The notes: generated from the sequence alone by a model not told the origin. A DNA stretch of 64,000 nt from Paraburkholderia phenoliruptrix (GCF_019511605.1 NZ_JAEUAV010000031.1:24036-88035); one strand, 5' to 3'; shown: positions 8,801-17,551, numbered from the stretch's first letter. Program-made: numbers and translations.

Positions 8801-8827
8801 GGTCGTCACGTTGTCGGTGGTTTGCAT
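5825..8827 (-). CDS. nrdA: Class Ia ribonucleoside-diphosphate reductase, alpha subunit
   Basis: A 1000-residue catalytic subunit that reduces NDPs to dNDPs. Residues ~38-133 are an ATP-cone for allosteric control by ATP/dATP; residues ~153-238 resemble a second, degenerate cone. The barrel core shows STPTLFNSGTRRSQLSSCYL (substrate-site Cys) and NLCTEI (catalytic Glu). The C-terminus carries the thioredoxin-reactive Cys pair in DECEACQ, tethered by a long Gly/Ala linker with GGGEGAGGAGG. The protein is longer than E. coli NrdA (761 residues) because of the N-terminal region and this linker. The ATG at 8827 has AGGAG 8 bases upstream, preferred over an upstream TTG at 8833. DnaA-box-like and NrdR sites lie upstream. 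Confidence 0.95.
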   Translation of the reverse strand: MQTTDNVTTRYEGSPTGQTFGQAQGNQALAPQATYADYKVIRRNGSVVSFEPSKIAIAVTKAFLAVNGGQGAASARVRELVEQLTQNVVRALLRSRPNGGTFHIEDIQDQVELALMRGGEHNVARAYVLYREKRTQARAHDEQAAGSTPGLSVTDNGVTRPLDMAALRGIIESACANLGDAVSAEPIVAETVKNLYDGVPMSQVYDSAILAARTMIEKDPAYSQVTARILLHTIRREILEEEVTQAEMGERYAEYFPQFIKRGVQAELLDDKLLQFDLKRLGAALDANRDLQFGYLGLQTLYDRYFLHHDGVRIEMPQAFFMRVAMGLSLNEIDREARAIEFYNVLSSFDFMSSTPTLFNSGTRRSQLSSCYLTTVDDDLDGIYEALKENALLSKFAGGLGNDWTRVRALGSHIKGTNGKSQGVVPFLKVVNDTAVAVNQGGKRKGAVCAYLETWHLDIEEFLELRKNTGDDRRRTHDMNTANWIPDLFMKRVMEGGDWTLFSPSTCPDLHDKFGADFEAAYTAYEDKVARGEIKLFKKIPAAQLWRKMLGMLFETGHPWITFKDPCNVRSPQQHVGVVHSSNLCTEITLNTSDAEIAVCNLGSVNLVAHLKEQADGTLALDHDKLKRTISVAMRMLDNVIDINYYAVAKARNSNLKHRPVGMGIMGFQDCLHLLRTPYASEEAVKFADTSMEAVCYYAYYASTELAEERGRYSSYRGSLWDRGILPQDSVKLLAEARGGYVEVDSSESMDWTELRQRVATYGMRNSNCIAIAPTATISNIIGVSACIEPTFQNLYVKSNLSGEFTVVNDYLVRDLKARGLWDEVMVADLKYFDGTLSRIDRIPADLRAIYATAFEVDPKWLVEAASRRQKWIDQAQSLNIYMAGASGKKLDEIYKLAWVRGLKTTYYLRTMAATHVEKSTVAHGALNAVSSGGGEGAGGAGGINGGAAGGFGVSGGAGGLQASAAAVPAVAVEAAPEADGPVCMMRPGDPGFDECEACQ

Positions 8828-9140
8828 GTGCAAAGCTCCTGGTCCTGGAAATGTTGCGGCGAGTGCCGCGGATTAAAACGAACGCTGCGCCGCCGCGTGC
8901 GCAAGCGATGAGGTGCAGGAAAAAGACTGGCCAGTGCGGCTGGCGGGATGCGACTGAGATGAAGCCTGATTCGAATTCGTAACGGTCTTCTTCGATGTCG
9001 CGATCACTCTCAACCCCTTTCCTGATGCTTTGTGGTTGCCGCCGGTTGGTCTGGACCGGCGGCGCCGCAGGAATTTTTCGCTGCCTGGAATGCTTGCGGC
9101 GCCATGCTCGAAAGCGGGGCGCCGCAGACTGGCCACTCAG
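8828..9140. other. nrdA 5' leader region
   Basis: About 310 bp between nrdA and its control region. I see no gene-like frame; a minus-strand frame at 8873-9136 lacks codon bias and a ribosome-binding site. If transcription starts at the promoter near 9240, this is an untranslated leader of about 400 bases including the DnaA-box array. Confidence 0.5.
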
Positions 9141-9200
9141 TTATGCACCGGGTTATGCACAAGGTTGCTCACCCGGTTATTCACACAGTTATGCACAAGA
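9141..9200 (+). promoter_or_regulatory. Array of five DnaA-box-like 9-mers in 12-bp direct repeats
   Basis: Five 9-mers start exactly every 12 bp at 9141, 9153, 9165, 9177 and 9189: ttatgcacc, ttatgcaca, ttgctcacc, ttattcaca and ttatgcaca. Three match the DnaA consensus TTWTNCACA fully and one differs only at the last base. All point the same way, opposite to nrdA transcription. E. coli nrdAB is also controlled by DnaA boxes, so cell-cycle control of dNTP synthesis is the likely role. Confidence 0.8.
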
Positions 9201-9201
9201 G

Positions 9202-9248
9202 ACACAATATCTAGTGCGTAACCGAATTTGTGGCACCAAGTATAGTGG
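9202..9248. promoter_or_regulatory. Tandem NrdR boxes upstream of nrdA
   Basis: Two 16-bp near-palindromes start 31 bp apart: acacaatatctagtgc (9202-9217) and gcaccaagtatagtgg (9233-9248). The first closely matches the NrdR consensus acaCwATATwTwGtgt; the second is more degenerate but shares 10 of 16 bases with it. A pair spaced by three helical turns is the usual arrangement for the nucleotide-sensing repressor NrdR. The second box overlaps the proposed -10 element. Confidence 0.8.
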
Positions 9249-9266
9249 AGTTTCAAGACAGATCAA
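9239..9266 (-). promoter_or_regulatory. Candidate sigma70 promoter for nrdA
   Basis: On the minus strand, TTGATC (9266-9261) and TATACT (9244-9239) are separated by 16 bp. The -10 lies inside the distal NrdR box, as expected for a repressed promoter. Confidence 0.6.
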
Positions 9267-9327
9267 ATCGTTTTATTTGCTGCGGAAGTCTTGACTTTTG
9301 CCCCGCGCGACGCGAAGCCGTCTCCCC

Positions 9328-9354
9328 GGAGAGCGAGGCGGTGCCTCGTTCTCC
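9328..9354 (-). terminator. Hairpin after ampD
   Basis: 12-bp stem (ggagagcgaggc / gcctcgttctcc, one wobble pair) with a 3-base loop, 30 bp after the ampD stop. No T run follows on the minus strand, so termination is uncertain. Confidence 0.4.
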
Positions 9355-9384
9355 CCGCATCACGCGAGTTCGCGCGACAGGCCG

Positions 9385-9981
9385 TTACGGCGTTTTGGAA
9401 AACTTGAGATAGGGGAAATACCGATCCGCGAGCGATGTGTCGCGTTGCAGGCGCGTCCACTCGAAGTGAGGGCCTGGGTCGGTCTTGCGGCCGGGCGCAA
9501 TGTCGGAGTGGCCGGCGAGCGCTTCAATTGGATAGCGCGCCGTGAGTGCGCGCACGAGCGCGCTCAACGTGCGGTATTGCGCCGCCTCGAACGCGGTCGT
9601 GTCGCTGCCTTCGAGCTCGATGCCGATCGAGAAGTCATTGCAGCGCTCGCGGCCGAAGAAGTTCGACGGCCCCGCGTGCCACGCGCGCTCGTTGCACGAC
9701 ACGAACTGCTCGAGCGCGCCGTCGCGATGAATCACGACATGCGCCGATACGCGCACGCCGCGCAGATGCGCGTCGTAGTACGGGTGCGCGTCGCAATCGA
9801 GCGTATTGAGGAAGAGTTCGGCGATCGCCGTGCCGCCGAATTCGTTAGGCGGCAAGCTGATGTTGTGCACCACGATCAGCGTGGGCACCATGCCTTGCGG
9901 CCGCGCCTCAAAATTCGGCGACGGCAGCTTGCGTGCCTGTGCGATCCAACCGTCTGCGTCGACGGTGAATTCGCCGCTCAT
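9385..9981 (-). CDS. ampD: 1,6-anhydro-N-acetylmuramyl-L-alanine amidase AmpD
   Basis: A 198-residue zinc amidase of the amidase_2 (PGRP-like) family. It removes the stem peptide from anhydro-muropeptides in the cytoplasm during peptidoglycan recycling and so also limits AmpR-type beta-lactamase induction. Zinc ligands are the His in VVHNIS and later His/Asp residues in LAGHSDIAPGRKTDPG, a hallmark of AmpD. There is no signal peptide. The start at 9981 is set by a 4-bp ATGA overlap with the upstream PP0621-family gene and by the family N-terminus; an open extension to 10101 is shadow sequence. Confidence 0.93.
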   Translation of the reverse strand: MSGEFTVDADGWIAQARKLPSPNFEARPQGMVPTLIVVHNISLPPNEFGGTAIAELFLNTLDCDAHPYYDAHLRGVRVSAHVVIHRDGALEQFVSCNERAWHAGPSNFFGRERCNDFSIGIELEGSDTTAFEAAQYRTLSALVRALTARYPIEALAGHSDIAPGRKTDPGPHFEWTRLQRDTSLADRYFPYLKFSKTP

Positions 9982-10286
9982 CGGGCGTCGCGGCCCGTTG
10001 GTCGAGCGCCGTGCCGCTGCGCATGCGCGGCACTGCAAAAAGCCTGTCCGGCAACGATCACCGAGTCGCCCTTCGGCGCATGCACGCCGCACTCGACACA
10101 ACGGATCATCGGCTCGGCAAGTTGCGGCGCCCCCGACGCACCCGCGGCGCCATTGGCATTGGTAGCGCCCCTGCGCGCCCCACTCGTTCCGCTACGTTGC
10201 GCCGTGTGTGCGTCATGACGGCGCAGCGCCTTCGCAAGCCACTGCCCGACAACGAACAGCACGATCAGCAAAAAGATTTCTCGCAT
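9978..10286 (-). CDS. PP0621-family small membrane protein with zinc-ribbon-like tail
   Basis: A 102-residue protein: an N-terminal hydrophobic segment (residues ~3-16, IFLLIVLFVVGQWL), a variable Ala/Gly-rich linker, and a C-terminal cysteine pair plus Cys/His residues (MIRCVECGVHAPKGDS ... FCSAAHAQRH) that look like a small metal-binding motif. This is the layout of the PP0621 family, whose function is unknown. It overlaps ampD by ATGA and follows ypjD by 9 bp, so the three probably form one operon. Confidence 0.75.
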   Translation of the reverse strand: MREIFLLIVLFVVGQWLAKALRRHDAHTAQRSGTSGARRGATNANGAAGASGAPQLAEPMIRCVECGVHAPKGDSVIVAGQAFCSAAHAQRHGARPTGRDAR

Positions 10287-10295
10287 GGAACACGC

Positions 10296-11243
10296 TCACA
10301 CTACGGCACGGTGCAACAGCACCTCGAATACGAAACGGCTGCCGACATACGCCAGCAGCAACGCGACGAACGACGCCAACACCCAGCGCAACGCGGCACG
10401 ACCGCGCCAGCCGGAGATCTTGCGTGCCGTCAGGAGCGCGCCGAACATCACCCACGAAAGAATCGCGAACACGGTCTTGTGATCCAGGTTCAGCGCGCGG
10501 TCCACCAGTTGCTCGCTAAACAGGATGCCGGACACGAGCGTGAGCGTGAGCAGCACGAAGCCTGCGCCGATCAGACGGAACAGCAGCTTTTCGAGCGTGA
10601 GCAGCGGCGGCAGCGTGTCGAGCCAGCTGGAGAGCCAGCCGTTACCGGCTGCGGCGGCATGCCGCTCGCCGACGCCGCCGCGCATTGCATGAAGCCGGCG
10701 CTCGACGAGCAGCATCAGGACCGCGTGCAGCGCCGCAATGGCGAAGAGGCCATACGCGATGTTGGCAATCAGAAAGTGCAGCTTGAACATGGGCGCGGCC
10801 GAATACGGCAGCACGCGCACGCCATTGAACGCGAGCGGCAAAAGCGAAGCGACGCAGGCGAGCGGCAACACGAGGAGCCGCAGCCCGTCGAGCGGAAAGA
10901 AGAAGCTCTCTATCCAGTAGATGCCGGCGCCGAGCCAGAACATGGCCGACAGCGCAAAGGCGAAGCCGAACACCATCGCATTCTGCGGAAAGATCGTGGT
11001 GTGCAGCAGCACGCCGTGCGCGAGCAGCGCGACGAACAGTAGCGCACGGCCCGACGAGCTCATACCGGACGCCGCAGCGCCGGCGAGGCCCGGGCGCGCC
11101 TGCGCTGCCGGTACCGCGGTGGCGGGCAGCGGCGAGACGCCTTCCAGCAGGGGACGCGATCCGGCGTGCCGGTGCGAGCGCCAGCCGGCCACGGCGAGTC
11201 CGCCGTAGAGGAGCGCGGTGAGGGCATACAGTACAATATCCAT
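10296..11243 (-). CDS. ypjD: YpjD-type CcsA/HemX-like inner-membrane protein
   Basis: A 315-residue polytopic membrane protein with about eight hydrophobic segments, of the cytochrome c assembly (CcsA) superfamily. It is oriented head-to-head with ffh, as ypjD is in many proteobacteria. Related CcsA proteins handle haem, but YpjD itself has no settled function and the cytochrome-maturation label should be read cautiously. Its ATG lies 80 bp from that of ffh, so both promoters share a short region with AT-rich elements near 11230-11260. Confidence 0.8.
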   Translation of the reverse strand: MDIVLYALTALLYGGLAVAGWRSHRHAGSRPLLEGVSPLPATAVPAAQARPGLAGAAASGMSSSGRALLFVALLAHGVLLHTTIFPQNAMVFGFAFALSAMFWLGAGIYWIESFFFPLDGLRLLVLPLACVASLLPLAFNGVRVLPYSAAPMFKLHFLIANIAYGLFAIAALHAVLMLLVERRLHAMRGGVGERHAAAAGNGWLSSWLDTLPPLLTLEKLLFRLIGAGFVLLTLTLVSGILFSEQLVDRALNLDHKTVFAILSWVMFGALLTARKISGWRGRAALRWVLASFVALLLAYVGSRFVFEVLLHRAVV

Positions 11244-11323
11244 ATTCGAAGTTTACACTAGGCCCCTGCCCTGCGACGTCTTCCGCTTCGCACTCGCCCG
11301 GGCCGCACCGTTCATCGCTCCCC

Positions 11324-12691
11324 ATGCTCGACAATCTGACTCAACGGATGGCGCGCGTCGTCAAGACGCTGCGCGGCGAAGCCCGGCTCACTGAGGCGAA
11401 CACCCAGGAAATGCTGCGCGAAGTGCGTCTCGCGCTGCTCGAAGCGGACGTGGCGCTGCCCGTCGTGCGCGAGTTCATCGCGAAGGTCAAGGAGAAGGCG
11501 CTCGGCGAAGAAGTGCTGAGCAGCCTGTCGCCGGGCCAGGCGCTCGTCGGCGTGGTGCAGCGCGAGCTGACCGCCGTGATCGGCGGCGACTACGAAGGCA
11601 AGGCCTCCGAGCTCAACCTCGCCGTCACGCCGCCGGCCGTCATCCTGATGGCGGGTCTGCAAGGCGCAGGTAAAACCACCACCGTCGGCAAGCTCGCCAA
11701 GCTGTTGCGCGAGAAGTACAAGAAGAAGGTGCTCACGGTTTCGTGCGACGTCTACCGCCCCGCCGCTATCGCGCAGTTGAAGACGGTGACCGAGCAGGTC
11801 GGCGCGGACTTCTTCCCGTCCGAGCCGGATCAGAAGCCGGTGGACATCGCGCGCGCCGCGGTGGATTGGGCCAAGCGCCACTATCACGACGTGCTGCTCG
11901 TCGACACGGCCGGCCGTCTAGGTATCGACGAAGCGATGATGCAGGAGATCGCCGCGCTGCACAGCACGCTGAAGCCGGCGGAAACCCTTTTCGTCGTCGA
12001 TGCGATGCTCGGCCAGGACGCGGTGAACACCGCCAAGGCATTCAGTGACGCGCTGCCGCTCACCGGCGTCGTGCTCACCAAGCTCGACGGCGACTCGCGC
12101 GGCGGCGCGGCGCTTTCCGTGCGCCACGTCACGGGCAAGCCGATCAAGTTCGTCGGCGTCGCGGAAAAGCTCGACGGGCTGGAAGTGTTTTATCCGGACC
12201 GTATGGCGAACCGGATTCTCGGCATGGGCGACATTCTTGCCCTCGTCGAAGAAGCGCAGCGCGGCGTTGACGTGCAGGCCGCGCAAAAGCTCGCCGACAA
12301 GGTCAAGAAGGGCGGCGACTTCGACCTCAACGATTTCCGCGCGCAGCTCACGCAAATGAAGGGCATGGGCGGCCTTTCGTCGCTGATGGACAAGTTGCCC
12401 GCGCAGTTCCAGCAAGCCGCTGCCGGCGCCGACATGAGCCAGGCCGAAAAGCAGATGCGCCGCATGGAAGGCATCATCAATTCCATGACGCCGCTCGAAC
12501 GCGCCAAGCCCGATCTCATCAAGGCGACGCGCAAGCGCCGCATCGCCGCAGGCGCGGGCGTGCAGGTGCAGGAAGTCAACCGCATGCTGAACCAGTACGA
12601 CCAGATGCGCACCATGATGAAAAAGCTCAAAGGCGGCAATCTGCAAAAGATGATGCGCGGCATGAAGGGCATGTTGCCCGGCATGCGCTAA
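11324..12691 (+). CDS. ffh: Signal recognition particle protein Ffh (SRP54)
   Basis: A 455-residue SRP GTPase that binds 4.5S RNA and the signal sequences of nascent inner-membrane proteins and docks with FtsY. The N domain (1-~90) is followed by the G domain with the P-loop GLQGAGKTT at 111-119, DTAGR and TKLDGDSRGG. The C-terminal M domain is rich in methionine (MKGMGG, MRRMEG, KMMRGMKGM), as needed for hydrophobic signal binding. Length and order are typical. Confidence 0.97.
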   Translation: MLDNLTQRMARVVKTLRGEARLTEANTQEMLREVRLALLEADVALPVVREFIAKVKEKALGEEVLSSLSPGQALVGVVQRELTAVIGGDYEGKASELNLAVTPPAVILMAGLQGAGKTTTVGKLAKLLREKYKKKVLTVSCDVYRPAAIAQLKTVTEQVGADFFPSEPDQKPVDIARAAVDWAKRHYHDVLLVDTAGRLGIDEAMMQEIAALHSTLKPAETLFVVDAMLGQDAVNTAKAFSDALPLTGVVLTKLDGDSRGGAALSVRHVTGKPIKFVGVAEKLDGLEVFYPDRMANRILGMGDILALVEEAQRGVDVQAAQKLADKVKKGGDFDLNDFRAQLTQMKGMGGLSSLMDKLPAQFQQAAAGADMSQAEKQMRRMEGIINSMTPLERAKPDLIKATRKRRIAAGAGVQVQEVNRMLNQYDQMRTMMKKLKGGNLQKMMRGMKGMLPGMR

Positions 12692-12809
12692 GCTTGACGA
12701 AGATGGCGGCGCGGGTTGCGACACGACCTGCTCCCGCCATCCCGAAAGGGGACTTCCTCCGGGGCGTTCTCACTCACACTATGTATACAGTTACCGCCCG
12801 TCAGACGTC

Positions 12810-13361
12810 ATGAACCGCGAAGAAGCTCTCCACATTTTTAGCCACTCCGAAGAAATCGTGTCGGCAGACGAGGTCAATGCGTCGATTAGCGGCATGGCTG
12901 CCGCGATTCGCACCGAAATGAGCGAGGACTTCCCGCTCGTGCTGTCCGTAATGGGCGGCGCGGCGGTGTTCACCGGCATGCTGTTGCCGCACCTCGACTT
13001 CCCGCTCGAGTTCGACTACATCCATCTGACCCGCTACCGCAACACCACCAAGGGCGGCAACGAAATGCAATGGCGCGTGGCGCCGGCGGAGTCGGTGAAA
13101 GACCGCGTGGTGCTGGTGCTCGACGACATTCTCGACGAAGGCGAGACGATGGCCGCGATTCGCGACCGCATTCTCGCGATGGGCGCGAAGCGCTTTCTGA
13201 GCGCGGTGCTGTGCGAGAAGATCATTCCGAAGGCCAAGCCGCTGCGCCCCGACTTCTGCGGCTTCGAGGTCCCCGACCGCTATGTGTTCGGCTGCGGCAT
13301 GGACGCGAAAGGCTATTGGCGCAACCTGCCGACCATTCGTGCGCTGACCGAGGGCGCTTGA
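12810..13361 (+). CDS. hpt: Hypoxanthine-guanine phosphoribosyltransferase
   Basis: A 183-residue type I phosphoribosyltransferase of purine salvage. It transfers the ribose-5-phosphate of PRPP to hypoxanthine or guanine. The PRPP-binding loop is VVLVLDDILDEGETM (residues 100-114), and the flexible-loop region contains YRNTTKGG. The base-specificity region (FEVPDRYVFGCGMDAKGYWRN) fits HGPRT-like enzymes; xanthine use cannot be excluded. It ends at a bidirectional terminator shared with marC. Confidence 0.85.
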   Translation: MNREEALHIFSHSEEIVSADEVNASISGMAAAIRTEMSEDFPLVLSVMGGAAVFTGMLLPHLDFPLEFDYIHLTRYRNTTKGGNEMQWRVAPAESVKDRVVLVLDDILDEGETMAAIRDRILAMGAKRFLSAVLCEKIIPKAKPLRPDFCGFEVPDRYVFGCGMDAKGYWRNLPTIRALTEGA

Positions 13362-13412
13362 GTGTTTGGCTCGTGCGTCTCACGGCCAGGTTTTTATAGA
13401 TCGTGACAGTAG

Positions 13413-13438
13413 AAAAGCGGCCCCGCGGGCCGCTTTTT
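13413..13438. terminator. Bidirectional terminator between hpt and marC
   Basis: Perfect 11-bp inverted repeat (aaaagcggccc / gggccgctttt) with a 3-base loop between two converging genes. The A/T ends give a T run on both strands. Confidence 0.9.
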
Positions 13439-13469
13439 CATTGCGTGACGAGACAGCGAAGCGCCGGTT

Positions 13470-14069
13470 TCACAGTTGATGCACGAACGCGCGAATGCCG
13501 CCCAGCATCATCTCCACCGAGATTGCCACCAGCACGAGTCCCATCAGCCGCTCGAATGCCATCATGGTGCGCTCGCCGAGCCATGCCTGAATGCGCTCGG
13601 CCAGCATCAGCACCACGGCACACACGATCATGGTGACGGTCAGCGCGCCGATCCACTCGAACATCTTGCCGGGCGCCTGCGACGTGAGCAGCATGACAGT
13701 GGCGAGCGCCGACGGTCCCGCCAACGCCGGAATGGCGAGCGGTACGATCAACGGCTCGCCGCCGCGCGTGTCGCCGCCGAACGGGCCGTCAGGATGCGGA
13801 AACACCATGCGCAGCGCGATCAGAAACAGAACGATGCCGCCGCCGATGCGCAACGACTGGTCAGTGAGACTCATCATGCGCAAAAACGCGTCGCCGAGCA
13901 CCATGAACAGAAGCAGGATGGCAAACGCGATCGCGACCTCGCGCAGGATCACAGCGGTGCGCCGCTTCGGCGACACACCGCGCAGACAGCTGATGAAGAG
14001 CGGAATGTTGCCGAGCGGGTCGGTGATGAGAATCAGCAGGACGGTCGCAGACAGGAAGGTGTACTCCAC
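13470..14069 (-). CDS. MarC-family (UPF0056) inner-membrane protein
   Basis: A 199-residue protein with six hydrophobic segments and the family motif DPLGNIPLF near the N-terminus, plus PLAIPALAGPSA in the middle. MarC was once linked to multiple antibiotic resistance, but that was not borne out and the role is unknown. The start is GTG at 14069 with GGAG 8 bases before it. It lies only 12 bp after proS on the same strand, so the two are likely co-transcribed. Confidence 0.88.
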   Translation of the reverse strand: MEYTFLSATVLLILITDPLGNIPLFISCLRGVSPKRRTAVILREVAIAFAILLLFMVLGDAFLRMMSLTDQSLRIGGGIVLFLIALRMVFPHPDGPFGGDTRGGEPLIVPLAIPALAGPSALATVMLLTSQAPGKMFEWIGALTVTMIVCAVVLMLAERIQAWLGERTMMAFERLMGLVLVAISVEMMLGGIRAFVHQL

Positions 14070-14081
14070 CGTCCGCTCCGC

Positions 14082-15818
<1,737 letters not shown>

Positions 15819-16128
15819 TCAGATTTTCCAAAAGCGGCGGCTCCGGAGGGACCGCCCGAAAAGGGTAAAAACGGGAAATCGACACGGCCTGGGCGCCCGA
15901 TCCCCTGCCGTGCGGCGCCGCCGCTGGCGCCGCACCGCGCCACACGCCGGGAGCGCCTGGGCGGCCACGCAACGCCTTCTGCACAAGGGATAACGCACGG
16001 GAAGTCTGACAGGCTACCGCAAATGCAGGCCTTTTGCGGCGAATCGTTCCATTCTGGTGCGAATCGGTGCGTGAGGGCCGTTATCTGTTTATAATCAAAG
16101 CAATTTTAAAGGATTCGAAGGTGGTTGT
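15819..16128. other. proS-rppH divergent region with hairpin and -10 element
   Basis: 310 bp between two divergently transcribed genes. It contains a perfect 10-bp inverted repeat (gtgcggcgcc / ggcgccgcac, 15910-15935) about 95 bp upstream of proS. A consensus TATAAT lies at 16090-16095, 34 bp before the rppH start, with no good -35. I see no coding frame. Confidence 0.55.
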
Positions 16129-16887
16129 ATGCTGGATCGTGAAGGCTTTCGCCCGAACGTCGGCATCATCCTCTTGAACGCGCACAACGAGGTGTTTTGG
16201 GGCAAACGGCTCCGTGAACATTCCTGGCAGTTTCCGCAAGGGGGCATCAAGTACGGAGAGACCCCCGTGCAAGCGATGTATCGGGAGTTACACGAAGAAA
16301 CCGGCCTGCTTCCGGAGCACGTCAAAGTGATTGGTCGCACGCGCGACTGGTTGCGTTACGAGGTGCCTGACAAGTTCATCAAGCGCGAGGTACGCGGTCA
16401 TTACCGCGGCCAGAAGCAAATCTGGTTTCTGCTCCGAATGGTGGGGCGCGATTGCGACATCTGCTTGCGCGCCACCGACCACCCGGAGTTCGATGCCTGG
16501 CGCTGGAACGAGTACTGGGTACCGCTCGACTGTGTGATCGAGTTCAAGCGGGATGTGTATCAGTTGGCGTTGACGGAACTATCCCGTTTCATGCGCCGGA
16601 CTGCGCCGCGTGCGGAAAAACCCGGCGGTCACCATGGGCCGCGCTATCCCCGTATAGCGTCGTCAATGGAAAGCCTGCCGGATTCCACGGTGATGACGGT
16701 GACTTCGGTAACGTCTGTCAGGATCGAAACGTCAGTCCACACGACTAACGTGTCCGACTGCGGCGAAACTGCTCGCTCGGCGGACACGACGGACACGGCG
16801 GACAAGGCGGGCGCGACAGCAGAGCTCGAGGGCGAAGCCGCTCACGGCACCGAGGCTTCGCTGCTCCGTCAGGGCGCGCGTACCTGA
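16129..16887 (+). CDS. rppH: RNA pyrophosphohydrolase RppH with long C-terminal tail
   Basis: A 252-residue Nudix hydrolase. RppH removes pyrophosphate from the 5' end of mRNA and so starts RNase E-dependent decay. The Nudix box GX5EX7REUXEEXGU is complete at 38-60 (ends RELHEETGL), and the WQFPQGGI and KFIKREVRGHYRGQKQIW blocks are characteristic. The catalytic domain ends near residue 158. The last ~90 residues are low-complexity, rich in Thr, Ser, Val, Ala and Asp, and absent from the ~176-residue E. coli enzyme. A terminator hairpin follows. Confidence 0.93.
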   Translation: MLDREGFRPNVGIILLNAHNEVFWGKRLREHSWQFPQGGIKYGETPVQAMYRELHEETGLLPEHVKVIGRTRDWLRYEVPDKFIKREVRGHYRGQKQIWFLLRMVGRDCDICLRATDHPEFDAWRWNEYWVPLDCVIEFKRDVYQLALTELSRFMRRTAPRAEKPGGHHGPRYPRIASSMESLPDSTVMTVTSVTSVRIETSVHTTNVSDCGETARSADTTDTADKAGATAELEGEAAHGTEASLLRQGART

Positions 16888-16918
16888 TCGTTCTGCGCGG
16901 GTTCCCATGCTGCACATG

Positions 16919-16959
16919 CGGGCGCGTCCCCCGGACTCCGGGAGCCGCGCCCGTTTTTT
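16919..16959 (+). terminator. Terminator between rppH and the CNP1-like gene
   Basis: 8-bp stem (cgggcgcg / cgcgcccg, with a large internal loop that can pair further) followed by six T. It ends one base before the GAGGA ribosome-binding site of the next gene, so folding could also affect that gene's translation. Confidence 0.7.
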
Positions 16960-16971
16960 GAGGAAATCATA

Positions 16972-17529
16972 TTGAAAGCACTTGCTCTCGTCGTGGCGTG
17001 CGTCGCCACCGGCGCCCTGCTGGCTGGCTGTTCGAGCGCCGGCAAACCCACCAATAAGGACGACAGCGCGTTCACCTACCTGCTCGACCGGCCCACGAAC
17101 TGGGTGGAAAACAAGGTCGACACACTGCCGCCGTTGCCGCAGGACTCGAACCTGCTCCCCTTCGACGTGTCGGGCAACACGCCCTTGCATTTCGCGATTG
17201 ACCGGAATTCGCTCACCGTCGGCTCCGACGGGGTGGTGCGCTACACGGTGGTTGTCACGAGCCCAAGCGGCGCACGCAACGTGAACTATGAGGGCATTCG
17301 CTGCGACACCTACGAATGGCGTCTGTATGCCGGTCTGAATGCAGATCACGACGGCTGGGACAGAACGGTCGCCAACGACTTCACGCGTATCGAGAACGGC
17401 GCACTGAATGCGTATCACGCGGCGCTGTATCAGGACTACCTGTGCGCGAACAAGCTGCCTACGGGCAGCGCGAAGTCGATCGTGGAGAACATTCGGTACA
17501 AGCGCACGGCCACGTCTCTCATTCATTGA
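16972..17529 (+). CDS. CNP1-like family lipoprotein
   Basis: A 185-residue predicted lipoprotein: lipobox LLAGC gives lipidation at about Cys20. The conserved core runs through VRYTVVVTSPSGARNVNYEG and RCDTYEWRLYA, which is characteristic of the CNP1-like family first noted in Neisseria. The function is unknown and the protein is expected in the periplasmic or outer-membrane compartment. The start is TTG at 16972, 7 bases after GAGGA; the signal peptide begins right there. A strong terminator follows the stop. Confidence 0.8.
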   Translation: MKALALVVACVATGALLAGCSSAGKPTNKDDSAFTYLLDRPTNWVENKVDTLPPLPQDSNLLPFDVSGNTPLHFAIDRNSLTVGSDGVVRYTVVVTSPSGARNVNYEGIRCDTYEWRLYAGLNADHDGWDRTVANDFTRIENGALNAYHAALYQDYLCANKLPTGSAKSIVENIRYKRTATSLIH

Positions 17530-17551
17530 AGCTTTGACGTGGTGGTGGGCG

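Noticed and set aside
8873..9136. Minus-strand 87-codon frame upstream of nrdA
   Set aside because: Lies in the nrdA leader, no ribosome-binding site, composition unlike real genes here.
9141..9200. DnaA-like array considered as a replication origin or plasmid iterons
   Set aside because: No dnaA, dnaN, repA or partition genes and no AT-rich unwinding region nearby; regulatory role upstream of nrdA is the simpler reading.
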